A stretch of 19,524 nucleotides of DNA from Spirochaetales bacterium (GTDB taxonomy: Bacteria; Spirochaetota; Spirochaetia; Sphaerochaetales; Sphaerochaetaceae): positions 1 through 19,524 of the forward strand of contig JAGBRG010000210.1 in the NCBI GenBank assembly GCA_017632495.1, given 5' to 3'. A program made the translations under genes and the position numbers. The first letter of the stretch is position 1. Every line of letters begins with the position of its first letter. Shown piece after piece: positions 7,388 through 15,136 of this stretch. The notes below the pieces were generated by a model. It was given only the letters and a program-made list of their open reading frames with translations. It was not told where the DNA came from and did no database searches.

Positions 7388-7404
7388 GTTCGCATATTAC
7401 GAAC
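7388..7404. promoter_or_regulatory. GTTCG-N7-CGAAC dyad upstream of addB, candidate repressor site
   Basis: A perfect 5-bp inverted repeat around CATATTA, 70 bases before the addB start. The half-site resembles the GTTC/GAAC units of several LexA boxes, but the arrangement does not match a known LexA consensus exactly. The arms are followed by a T-rich run, so a weak hairpin in RNA is the alternative reading. Confidence 0.3.
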
Positions 7405-7474
7405 AATTTTTATTTTTCATATTTTTCTCGTATATCAAGTTTTTTTCCAACTAAAAGCCCAAAAACACCTTCAG

Positions 7475-9997
7475 ATGATGTATATTATCGACATGGGATT
7501 TGTGGAGGAGATATTCCGGCTTCTTGATCAGACAGATTCTACTCTGGTGTTCCCGACAGAGAACGCCGCAAGACACTGGCTCTGTATGTACGTCAGACAG
7601 CGCAAAGCAAGCGTTCTTGCATCCCGTGCCATTGCCCTTGATTCGTTTGCAAAGCTCTTTGCTCCTGTTGATGAGAAAAAGCCGGCAAACAAATACCACA
7701 GGCTGGTCTTTGTCTCAGACTTTCTTTCATCACGTCAGACCGGCCTTAAGTACCTGTATGACGATGCATTTTATCCCTATAGACGCAGGTTCATTTCTTT
7801 TCTGACTGCGGTTTTGCCCCAGCTATCGGTTCTTGAAAGCTGTTCAGGTATCGGAAAAACTCTCTACAGCGACCTTTCTATATTGAAAAGACGCTATAAG
7901 GAGTTTCTGGAAAAATACGGGTTGTTTGAACCCGAGTGGGAAAAGCACTCTGCGGATTATTATAAAGGACAATCTTCAGACTATGTCCTTGTAGGCTATC
8001 AGGGCGATATCCAGATGCAGAAGCTCATGGCACAGCTCGGGGACATAAAGTCCGTGAGCAGTCTTGATCTGAAAGTGTCCAAAGCTCCCTGTTATGAGCA
8101 TTACAAAACCCAGGAGGCGGAGCTCGAGGCTTTGTTTCAGAGACTTCAGAATCTGAAAAAAAAAGGCGTCAGTGTCAGTGACATCATAATCTCAACACCT
8201 GCTTTGGACATCCTGAGGCAGAGGCTTGAGAAAAAAGCCTGTGAATACAACATTCCTCTTTCCTTCATGGGAAGTGTGGACATATTGGCAACAGTCCCCG
8301 GAAGGTACCTTAGTTCTCTCATGCAGTGTCTGAGCGAACGCCTGTCATTTCACAGCCTTGAAAGTCTTCTTCTGAACAGTGCTCTTGGGTATCTGGATAT
8401 GAGCACAAATCGCTCGATAATCAGGTTCATGATTGACAATAACATTCAGGGCGGAAGCCTTGATGTGAAGGATGATGAGCTGATCAAGGCACTTTCCAGG
8501 TGCGGTCTTACAAAGGAGCTTTCATTTTACAAGAGCTTCAAATCCGCCTTGATTTCGCTAAAGAAATCTTCAGATGCGGATGAGCTTATCCGTAATCTTC
8601 ATGTAATTACCTCGCTCTTGTTTTCAAGCGACGAGTTCAACAAAGCACCCCATCAGGATTCCGATGTATATTCCTTCATTCTTTCACAGCTGTCCGACCT
8701 TGGAAGAACTCTTTCGTCCCTGGGTCTGAAGATGGATGACATTTTCGGCATCTTCATGGACCAGATCCAAAGGCTTTCATATGTTCCTCAGGACAAGACG
8801 GCGGGAATCAAGGTCTATAGATACGGTCAGGACCAGCTGCTTTACGTTCCTTATCACTTTGTCATTGGCCTCAGCGATGCCAATTCACAGACAAAGGAAA
8901 GTGATCTGGATTTTCTTGAAGACCATGAGGTGTCTTCCCGTGCCACATATGATGTCACGCAGAAGCTGTTTGAATACTATGCTTCAAGCGGGGATAACGT
9001 TTACATCTCAGGTTCAGAAGCCTCGTATGAAGGCTCTTCAAGTGCTCCTACATACTTCATTCTTAATAATGCTGTTGTGGAGAAATCGTTCATACCTGAG
9101 CCTGTGTTTGAGAAATCCGATGCAGTAAGTTTTGCCTATGCATCAAAAACGTCATTTGACGAGACAGGTGAGGATCTGGCTAAGGGCGCAAGCGCCTTTA
9201 ACAGAGACCCTGACTCAAAGCCTCTTTCATATTCGTCCATAAGTAACTACGTCAAGTGTCCTTACATGTCATTTGTAGAGTCGGATTATCTTCCAGGTGC
9301 TCCTGAGTACTTTGAGCCAGCACAGCAGGATGACTCAGAAATCGGATCTTTTCTGCATTCTGTCATAGAGGGCTTTATGAATCTTCATCTGGGAGAGTTT
9401 TTGTATCCTGAGCATCTTGATGAATACCACAGCCAGATTGAAAAGACCATGGACAGGATGCTTGAGCAGAACATAATCTTTGATCCTTACATGAAGGCCA
9501 GTATCAGGGGAAACTATCTTGATTCTCTCAAGAATGCGCTGAATCTGCTTCTGATACCTCCTAAAAACCCAAGGACCCGTGGTTATGTAGGACCTTTCAA
9601 ACCATTGAAGAATGAGTACAAACTGAACAAAAACCCTTCCTATATCGGATATATAGATACGATAATTATGGATGAAAGCGGAAAAATCCATCTTCTTGAC
9701 TATAAAAAGGGAGGAGCTGATCCTACCTATCAGCTGGTTCTCTACAGGCGCCTTTATGAGGAAAATCCCCAGTTTGGATCTGATGTAGGAGAATGCCTTT
9801 TCTACAGCATGGGCAAGTCTTCTTTCAGGGGTTTCAGCTCAGATGACTGGCTGATGCAGAGTCAGAAACTGGACGAGGATATCCAAAGACTCAGAAACGG
9901 CTATTCATCCGGCACCTGGAACGCCACTCCCTCAAAGGAAGCCTGTCAGCGCTGTAAGGAAAGATCTATATGCAGAAGGAGGTTCAACCTGCAATGA
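7475..9997 (+). CDS. addB: AddB-like subunit: inactive helicase fold with C-terminal Fe-S PD-(D/E)XK nuclease
   Basis: The 840-residue protein pairs with the AddA-like helicase downstream to process double-strand DNA ends for recombination. The N-terminus (TLVFPTENAARHWL, 23-36) sits where AddB proteins carry a degenerate or intact Walker A; here no GKT/GKS is present, so this half is probably not an ATPase. The C-terminal RecB-type nuclease is complete: YSSISNYVKCPYMSF with C595, GSFLHSVIEGF with H628, GYIDTII with D728, LLDYKKGG with D742 and K744, and C824, C827 and C833 near the end. C595 with the last three cysteines forms the iron-sulphur site of AddB/Cas4 nucleases. At 840 residues it is shorter than the roughly 1,150 of Bacillus AddB. 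The start is uncertain: Met 1, Met 2 and Met 7 are possible and none has a good ribosome binding site. The end overlaps addA. Confidence 0.82.
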   Translation: MMYIIDMGFVEEIFRLLDQTDSTLVFPTENAARHWLCMYVRQRKASVLASRAIALDSFAKLFAPVDEKKPANKYHRLVFVSDFLSSRQTGLKYLYDDAFYPYRRRFISFLTAVLPQLSVLESCSGIGKTLYSDLSILKRRYKEFLEKYGLFEPEWEKHSADYYKGQSSDYVLVGYQGDIQMQKLMAQLGDIKSVSSLDLKVSKAPCYEHYKTQEAELEALFQRLQNLKKKGVSVSDIIISTPALDILRQRLEKKACEYNIPLSFMGSVDILATVPGRYLSSLMQCLSERLSFHSLESLLLNSALGYLDMSTNRSIIRFMIDNNIQGGSLDVKDDELIKALSRCGLTKELSFYKSFKSALISLKKSSDADELIRNLHVITSLLFSSDEFNKAPHQDSDVYSFILSQLSDLGRTLSSLGLKMDDIFGIFMDQIQRLSYVPQDKTAGIKVYRYGQDQLLYVPYHFVIGLSDANSQTKESDLDFLEDHEVSSRATYDVTQKLFEYYASSGDNVYISGSEASYEGSSSAPTYFILNNAVVEKSFIPEPVFEKSDAVSFAYASKTSFDETGEDLAKGASAFNRDPDSKPLSYSSISNYVKCPYMSFVESDYLPGAPEYFEPAQQDDSEIGSFLHSVIEGFMNLHLGEFLYPEHLDEYHSQIEKTMDRMLEQNIIFDPYMKASIRGNYLDSLKNALNLLLIPPKNPRTRGYVGPFKPLKNEYKLNKNPSYIGYIDTIIMDESGKIHLLDYKKGGADPTYQLVLYRRLYEENPQFGSDVGECLFYSMGKSSFRGFSSDDWLMQSQKLDEDIQRLRNGYSSGTWNATPSKEACQRCKERSICRRRFNLQ

Positions 9998-12900
9998 CAT
10001 TTGAGCAGATAATGCACAGTGAAGGTTTTACTCCCAATGCAGAACAGAGACCGATTATAGAGTCTGTCAGAAACACTGTTGTCTCTGCCGGAGCCGGTGC
10101 AGGAAAGACTGCGGTTTTGTCCTGGAGGTTTCTCAGGCTTGTAATGAACGAGCATGTTCGCCCTGATCAGATTCTGACTCTCACTTTTACCAAGAAGGCT
10201 GCAAATGAGATGCGTCAGCGCATCTATCAGAGGCTTCTTAAGGCTAAGGACAGTATCCCTTCGGATTCTCTTGACAGCTTCAGAAACGCAAACATCTCCA
10301 CGCTTGACAGCTTCTGCTCCCAGATTGTAAGAAGCGACAGCATAACATACGGCTTTTCCAGGGACTGGACAAATCTCAGTGATGAGGATCTTGAGATTCT
10401 TTCAGAGCGCCTTGCAAGAACCTTTTTAACCGATGAGCAGAACTCAGAGGAGGTAAGACTTCTTTCCACCTTGGATATGCCTCCATCGGTTCTGGCCCGG
10501 TTCTTTAAGAAGATAGCCCGTCTTGTCTCAGTTGCAGGAGATTACGATGCCGACAGAGTCAGCTCGGCCTTCCTTTCCTCAGTCAGGGAAATTTACAGGA
10601 AAAAACGTGATGAACTTGGCTCTCTTCTTCAAACGCTCGGCCAATACAATCTCAAGGGTGCCTTTTTAGCAAAGTATGACAACATAATGAAATGTTATGA
10701 AGAAGAAAGCTTTGGGCCTGACGATTATCTTGGCCTTCAGGGTGTTAAGGACGAAGAGATAAAAGATCTTGTGAACAATGAGATAAAGCCTATTCTCAGC
10801 AAGGATTCCGGCTTTTATATTCTTCAGGACATAGCAAACGGACCGGATCAGACACCTGTACTTCAGAAGGCGGTTCAGAAGTTCGCCACCCTTATCAACA
10901 ATGAAAAGAGGCGCATGGGAGCTTTGACATTCAAAGATGTGTCGGAGCTTGCCGTAACGGCACTTAGGGACAACATACAGCTCAGAAACACATACAAGAA
11001 CCGATACCGCTTCATAATGATTGACGAGTTTCAGGACAACAACAGCATCCAGCGCGACCTTCTCTTTCTCCTTTCCGAGAAAACCTCGCTTGAAGGAGAG
11101 AAGGGTAGGATTCCAAAGCTTGAGGAACTTGAACAGAGCAAGCTCTTTTTCGTTGGAGATGAAAAGCAGTCAATCTACAGCTTCCGCGGGGCCGATGTCT
11201 CTGTATTCAGACGCCTTCAACAGGATATAGGAAGAAACGGAGACTCTCTCTCACTTGGAACCAACTACAGAAGCCAGAAGAAATTAATCGGACATTTCAA
11301 TGATGTGTTCTCAAAGATTCTCTGTGATTCGGAAAAGGACTTTGAGGCAAGATATACTCCCATAGACTGCGGTAGGGAAAGCGATGGAACTGACAGTAAG
11401 ATCATCTTCTCCGTCTACAACAAAAGCGACATAGAAGACGATGACATGGACAGCGGAATCCTTGAGGCCGAGGCTGTGGGAGACTACTGTAAGAGAATCC
11501 TTGAAACGGATGAATTTCTTGTAGCAGGACAAAGGCCCAAGCCTGAGGACATAGCCATAATATTCCGTTCATCCACCAACCAGATGAACATAGAAAAGGC
11601 TCTGAAACGGCGAAACATTCCCTATCAGATAGCAGAGACCAGATCCTTGATGCTGGATGCTGTTTCAAGCGATTTCTACAGCCTTTTGAACATACTCATT
11701 TATCCGGAAGACAGAAGAAGCCTTGCAGCGGTTCTTAAATCTCCGTTCTGCGGCCTCTGTGACCGGAGCATTCACAATGTGATGACGGAGGATAGTGCAG
11801 TTCTTCCTGTTGATTCAAAGCGCTACGAACTTTTTCTCTCATTTTTGGAAGAACTTAAAAAGAATGCCTTCAGGATGACCATAGCCCAGGTTCTGCAGTT
11901 CATCTACATCAACGGCGGTTACAGCGCATACCTTAAGTCCAATGAAGACAGATGTACGTTCCAGGAGCACTATGAATATCTTTTCTCCTATGCCGTGGAT
12001 TTTGACAGCTCTTCAAAAACACTCAACGACTATGTGAAATTCCTCAGGGACAATATGGGAACTGCATCGAAGCTTACAGAGACAACGGTCCTTCACAGCA
12101 GCAAATCGGGTGTTCAGATAATGACTGTCCACAAGTCCAAGGGTCTTGAGTTCAAGGTTGTGATCTTCGCAGGAATAGGGGGAAAGGGCCAGTCTGACAA
12201 GGCCGACTTCGTCTTTGAATACGGCGGTAATCTTGTTGCTTCCGAGAACAAGTTTCTTCAGAAGATTCTCGATGAGGACCGTAAGGAACGCGATAAAGCA
12301 GAGCTCAAGCGCATAATGTATGTTGCCATGACACGAGCTAAAGACCATCTGATTCTGATAGGTTCCTACACCCGGAAGGACGATAACTACAGCATGGCGG
12401 ATGTCATGCAGTGGTATTCAGATGCCATCGGAATGGATTATCCCAACCTTAAATGTCAGAATCCCGATGTAATAGTGGAGGATGTGTCAGATACTTCAAG
12501 GGTCGCGGGAAGCCAGAGCAATGCTACAATGCAAATTGCTATCCCGTCTGATTTTAAAGAATTCAACACAAAGGAAAACCATATTTCTGTGACGGAACTT
12601 GAGCAGTTAGGAAGAAAGCCTTACGAAGTAAATAACAGCGCACAGCAGCTCAAAACCACCGAGGTAGATGGTCTTATTATGAAATACAGCCTTCAGGATA
12701 AGTTCGGAACCCTGTGTCATGAGATTCTGGAGCACATCATGAAGTATGGAAATGCAAATGATGTTACGTGCACTCTGTGTGAAAACAGTTCGGACAATGA
12801 AAAGCTCTTAAAGACCGCACACTCTTTTGCCAAAGGCTTTCTGGATAGCAGTTTCTATAAAGACAAGATAGAAAACCACAAGACAGAGCAGGAACTGAGG

Positions 12901-13164
12901 TTCTACACAACAGCAGATGAAAAGGGCGAAGTGGCTTTGGAAGGTGTGATAGACCTTCTTGTCTTCGGGGAAAAGGAAAACCTTGTCGTGGACTACAAGA
13001 CAGATACAATAAAGGATCCTGATGTCCACAAAGCCCAGGTTCTTTCCTACATCAAGGTTGCAGAGGATATCTTCAAAAAACCATGTCAGGGCATTCTCTT
13101 CTATCTCAGAGACTCAAGCACAGGCCCCATCTGGAACAGTGACGGCAGTACAGAAGAACTATAG
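9994..13164 (+). CDS. addA: AddA-like UvrD-family helicase-nuclease
   Basis: A 1056-residue superfamily 1A DNA helicase with a C-terminal nuclease, the motor subunit of an AddAB-type end-processing enzyme. Helicase motifs are in order: Walker A GAGAGKT (33-39, K38), LTFTKKAANEM, Walker B IDEFQDNN (D344, E345), GDEKQSIYSFRGAD (388-401), TNYRSQ (423-428), TVHKSKGLEF (711-720) and YVAMTRAKDHL (R781). The nuclease domain shows H909 in GTLCHEILEH, D987 in GVIDLLV and D1000 with K1002 in VVDYKTD, so it looks active. It is shorter than Bacillus AddA (about 1,230). The frame is open from an ATG at 9970, but 9994 is preferred: it makes an ATGA overlap with the addB stop and has AAGGAGG 11 bases upstream. 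Together with AddB the pair has two apparent nuclease sites and one apparent motor. Chi recognition cannot be judged here. Confidence 0.88.
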   Translation: MTFEQIMHSEGFTPNAEQRPIIESVRNTVVSAGAGAGKTAVLSWRFLRLVMNEHVRPDQILTLTFTKKAANEMRQRIYQRLLKAKDSIPSDSLDSFRNANISTLDSFCSQIVRSDSITYGFSRDWTNLSDEDLEILSERLARTFLTDEQNSEEVRLLSTLDMPPSVLARFFKKIARLVSVAGDYDADRVSSAFLSSVREIYRKKRDELGSLLQTLGQYNLKGAFLAKYDNIMKCYEEESFGPDDYLGLQGVKDEEIKDLVNNEIKPILSKDSGFYILQDIANGPDQTPVLQKAVQKFATLINNEKRRMGALTFKDVSELAVTALRDNIQLRNTYKNRYRFIMIDEFQDNNSIQRDLLFLLSEKTSLEGEKGRIPKLEELEQSKLFFVGDEKQSIYSFRGADVSVFRRLQQDIGRNGDSLSLGTNYRSQKKLIGHFNDVFSKILCDSEKDFEARYTPIDCGRESDGTDSKIIFSVYNKSDIEDDDMDSGILEAEAVGDYCKRILETDEFLVAGQRPKPEDIAIIFRSSTNQMNIEKALKRRNIPYQIAETRSLMLDAVSSDFYSLLNILIYPEDRRSLAAVLKSPFCGLCDRSIHNVMTEDSAVLPVDSKRYELFLSFLEELKKNAFRMTIAQVLQFIYINGGYSAYLKSNEDRCTFQEHYEYLFSYAVDFDSSSKTLNDYVKFLRDNMGTASKLTETTVLHSSKSGVQIMTVHKSKGLEFKVVIFAGIGGKGQSDKADFVFEYGGNLVASENKFLQKILDEDRKERDKAELKRIMYVAMTRAKDHLILIGSYTRKDDNYSMADVMQWYSDAIGMDYPNLKCQNPDVIVEDVSDTSRVAGSQSNATMQIAIPSDFKEFNTKENHISVTELEQLGRKPYEVNNSAQQLKTTEVDGLIMKYSLQDKFGTLCHEILEHIMKYGNANDVTCTLCENSSDNEKLLKTAHSFAKGFLDSSFYKDKIENHKTEQELRFYTTADEKGEVALEGVIDLLVFGEKENLVVDYKTDTIKDPDVHKAQVLSYIKVAEDIFKKPCQGILFYLRDSSTGPIWNSDGSTEEL

Positions 13165-13171
13165 ATTTTAC

Positions 13172-13200
13172 TTGATTCGGTATAGAATAAACTATATAAT
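13172..13200 (+). promoter_or_regulatory. Strong sigma-70-type promoter of the AlbA_2 protein gene
   Basis: TTGATT (13172-13177), 17 bp, TATAAT (13195-13200). The start would lie near 13207, and AGGAG at 13231-13235 precedes the ATG by 6 bases. It begins only 8 bases after the addA stop. Confidence 0.7.
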
Positions 13201-13214
13201 AACTATAGAATAAA
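13181..13214 (+). repeat. Two 11-bp direct repeats TATAGAATAAA overlapping the promoter
   Basis: Identical copies at 13181-13191 and 13204-13214, 23 bp apart, flank the -10 box at 13195-13200. AACTATA occurs three times nearby (13157, 13190, 13201). One copy sits in the spacer and one over the transcription start, a layout typical of repressor sites. The gene product ends in a winged helix, so self-regulation is possible (inference). Confidence 0.55.
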
Positions 13215-13241
13215 ATTTCGCATGCCATTCAGGAGAAGTCT

Positions 13242-14519
13242 ATGCCGCATGAAAGTGAATTTGAGGAATTCAAAGAATCCACAGCTCAACTCAACCGTGC
13301 AATTGAATCAATGGTAGCCATGCTGAACAAGAACGGCAGAGGCAGGGTTTTCTTCGGCATAAGGGACAATGGCTCTGTCTGTGGTATTTCGTTAGGTAAT
13401 AGGACAATAACAGAGATATCCAGAGAGATTGCCAACCAAATCAAACCTACCGTAGTCCCCAGGATTCTTGTAGAGCAGAGGGATGAAAAGACCATAATCA
13501 TAGTAGAGGTTGAGGGTAATAACAAACCATATGCGGCAAGAGGGGAGTATCTGATTAGATCAGGAGATGAGAACAGAAGGATAGAACCCGAACAGCTTAA
13601 GGATCTTCTTTTCCGAAATACAATAGAACTGATTACAAACATGGAGAGCTTTGACCAGCATCTCAGATTCACCCAGCTTAAACAACTATATATCGCCAAC
13701 GGTCTTTCAATTGATGATTCGACATTTGCAAAGAATATGGGCCTTCTGACAAAGGACGGCAGATACAACTGTCTGGCCGAGATTTTATCAGACTTCAACA
13801 ACTGTTCCATCAAAGTCGTAAGATTTTCAGGCAAAAACAAAGAGCAAATGCTTTTCAGAAACGAATACGGCTACAAATGCATGCTTTTGGCCATGAAGCA
13901 AGTTTATACGTTCGTTGAGTCGCTTAATGAGACAAAAGTGGTGCTGGGGCATGGTCTAGAGAGAAAAGAAAACAAACTCTTTGACATGGCCTGCTTCAAT
14001 GAAGCCTGGACTAATGCATGCCTTCACAACAGATGGTCAAAAATGATTCCTCCTGCAGTATACATCTATGATGACAGAATCGAGGTAGTCTCAACCGGAG
14101 GTCTTCCGGTGGATTATACTCCCGATGAGTTCTATGCCGGAATAAGCCATCCTGTGAATCTGATGCTCCAGAAGATAATGGGACAGCTCAATTACGTTGA
14201 ACAGACAGGTCATGGGGTCCCTCTGATAGTCTCAAAGTACGGCAAAGAGGCCTTTGATCTGGGAGATAACCATATCACGGTGACAATCCCGTTTGCTTTT
14301 GAGCTTGTATCCAAAACAGTTGATTACAGTATGCTCAGCAGCTCCGAGGAGAAGGTCCTGATGGTTGTCTCTGAACATCCGTTGTATAAGACAGATCAGA
14401 TAGCAGACCGCTGTAACCTGAGTATTCCCAGAATCAACCAGATAATAAAAAATCTGAAGGATAAAGACCTTCTGGAGCGTAAGGGCAGTAAAAAAAGCGG
14501 CTACTGGGAAGTAAAATAG
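13242..14519 (+). CDS. Schlafen AlbA_2 domain / GHKL ATPase-like / winged-helix protein
   Basis: The 425-residue protein has three parts. Residues 1-125 are an AlbA_2 (Schlafen-type) domain: ESEFEEFKES, MLNKNGRGRVFFGIRDNG (28-44) and YLIRSGDENRRI. Residues about 245-350 resemble the HATPase_c_4 domain of this family: EAWTNACLHNRW with E254 and N258 like a GHKL N-box, DDRIEVVSTGGLP (277-289) and EQTGHGV (320-326). Residues 366-425 are a winged helix (TDQIADRCNLSIPRINQIIKNLKDKDLL). Such proteins are widespread and often annotated as RecG-like or as putative transcriptional regulators; few have a proven role, and some lie in mobile or defence regions. It starts with a good AGGAG site and its own promoter just after addA. 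DNA- or nucleotide-dependent regulation is the safest guess. Confidence 0.82.
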   Translation: MPHESEFEEFKESTAQLNRAIESMVAMLNKNGRGRVFFGIRDNGSVCGISLGNRTITEISREIANQIKPTVVPRILVEQRDEKTIIIVEVEGNNKPYAARGEYLIRSGDENRRIEPEQLKDLLFRNTIELITNMESFDQHLRFTQLKQLYIANGLSIDDSTFAKNMGLLTKDGRYNCLAEILSDFNNCSIKVVRFSGKNKEQMLFRNEYGYKCMLLAMKQVYTFVESLNETKVVLGHGLERKENKLFDMACFNEAWTNACLHNRWSKMIPPAVYIYDDRIEVVSTGGLPVDYTPDEFYAGISHPVNLMLQKIMGQLNYVEQTGHGVPLIVSKYGKEAFDLGDNHITVTIPFAFELVSKTVDYSMLSSSEEKVLMVVSEHPLYKTDQIADRCNLSIPRINQIIKNLKDKDLLERKGSKKSGYWEVK

Positions 14520-14561
14520 ATTAGCTTGATAGAAAGGCGATTTAGGGATAGAGTTTTCTCC

Positions 14562-15128
14562 ATGGACAGGATATTTGAGAACATGCCATTGGCAGAAAAA
14601 CAGGTCGATTCGACGCAGGTATTCGACGGCCGTCTTCTTCACGTCTATAAGGACAATATCATCCTTCCCAACGGTCATAAAAGCACAAGAGAGTACATAA
14701 AGCACCTCGGAGCCGTTGCCGTTGTGGCCATGGATGATAAGGGCCGCATCGCAGTTGAGCATCAGTTCCGCTATCCGTTCATGGCAGAGCTTCTGGAAAT
14801 CCCCGCAGGAAAGCTGGATTATGCCGATGAGGACCATCTGGAGGCAGCAAAGCGCGAGCTTCGTGAGGAGACGGGAATAGAGGCAGAGCATTATGAGTAC
14901 CTCGGACCGTTCTATCCCACATGTGCCTATTCAACCGAGGTTATTCACCTTTACTGGGCCACGGGCCTGAGCTTCGGAAAGCGCGAGCTTGATTATGATG
15001 AGAGCATAAATGTTGAGATGATGGACATAAAGAAGTTCGTCACCATGATTTTGGATGGAAAGGTTCCGGACGGAAAGACCCAGTCAGCGGTCCTTCAGGT
15101 CTGGGCCAGAATGAATAAAAAACAATGA
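14562..15128 (+). CDS. Nudix hydrolase, ADP-ribose pyrophosphatase type
   Basis: The 188-residue protein resembles NudF/YqkG-type ADP-ribose pyrophosphatases, which split ADP-ribose and related NAD breakdown products into AMP and a sugar phosphate. Family marks are LPNGHKSTREYIKHLGAVAVVAMDD before the catalytic block, EIPAGK, and the Nudix box from GKLDYADE to RELREETGI, with the REL..EETG metal-binding glutamates intact. Between the box glycine and its first glutamate there are six residues, not the usual five. The frame also opens from a TTG at 14526; ATG 14562 is preferred for length, though a Met 7 codons later is possible and none has a strong ribosome site. It lies 42 bases after the AlbA_2 gene and overlaps the open frame of the malic enzyme by ATGA. 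Confidence 0.85.
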   Translation: MDRIFENMPLAEKQVDSTQVFDGRLLHVYKDNIILPNGHKSTREYIKHLGAVAVVAMDDKGRIAVEHQFRYPFMAELLEIPAGKLDYADEDHLEAAKRELREETGIEAEHYEYLGPFYPTCAYSTEVIHLYWATGLSFGKRELDYDESINVEMMDIKKFVTMILDGKVPDGKTQSAVLQVWARMNKKQ

Positions 15129-15136
15129 GGTTAAAC

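Larger units (their letters stand above)
7167..7474. other. 308-bp divergent control region between gdhA and addB
   Basis: AT-rich, with no credible coding frame. Besides the gdhA promoter it holds several dyads. CATAC (7255-7259) pairs with GTATG (7267-7271). AACAAAAATGAA (7281-7292) pairs with TTCATTTTGTT (7299-7309), 11 pairs with one bulged A; the uninterrupted part is AAAATGAA/TTCATTTT. AATAACG (7291-7297) pairs with CGTTATT (7326-7332). GTTCG (7388-7392) pairs with CGAAC (7400-7404). They lie upstream of both genes and are candidate operators. No convincing promoter or Shine-Dalgarno for addB was found, and no known riboswitch was recognised. Confidence 0.55.

Noticed and set aside
7835..7861. 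SGIGKT stretch in AddB resembling a Walker A (residues 124-129)
   Set aside because: The first required Gly/Ala is missing and it lies about 100 residues after the place where AddB carries its nucleotide-binding loop; no Walker B follows.
13286..13840. 184-codon minus-strand open frame opposite the AlbA_2 domain
   Set aside because: Fully inside a gene with clear domain motifs; the translation is low-complexity (Ser/Leu/Pro) and looks like an antisense shadow.
14232..14891. 219-codon minus-strand open frame opposite the AlbA_2 and Nudix genes
   Set aside because: It lies across two well-supported genes on the other strand, its product is rich in Cys, Leu and Ile without any recognisable domain, and no ribosome site is seen.
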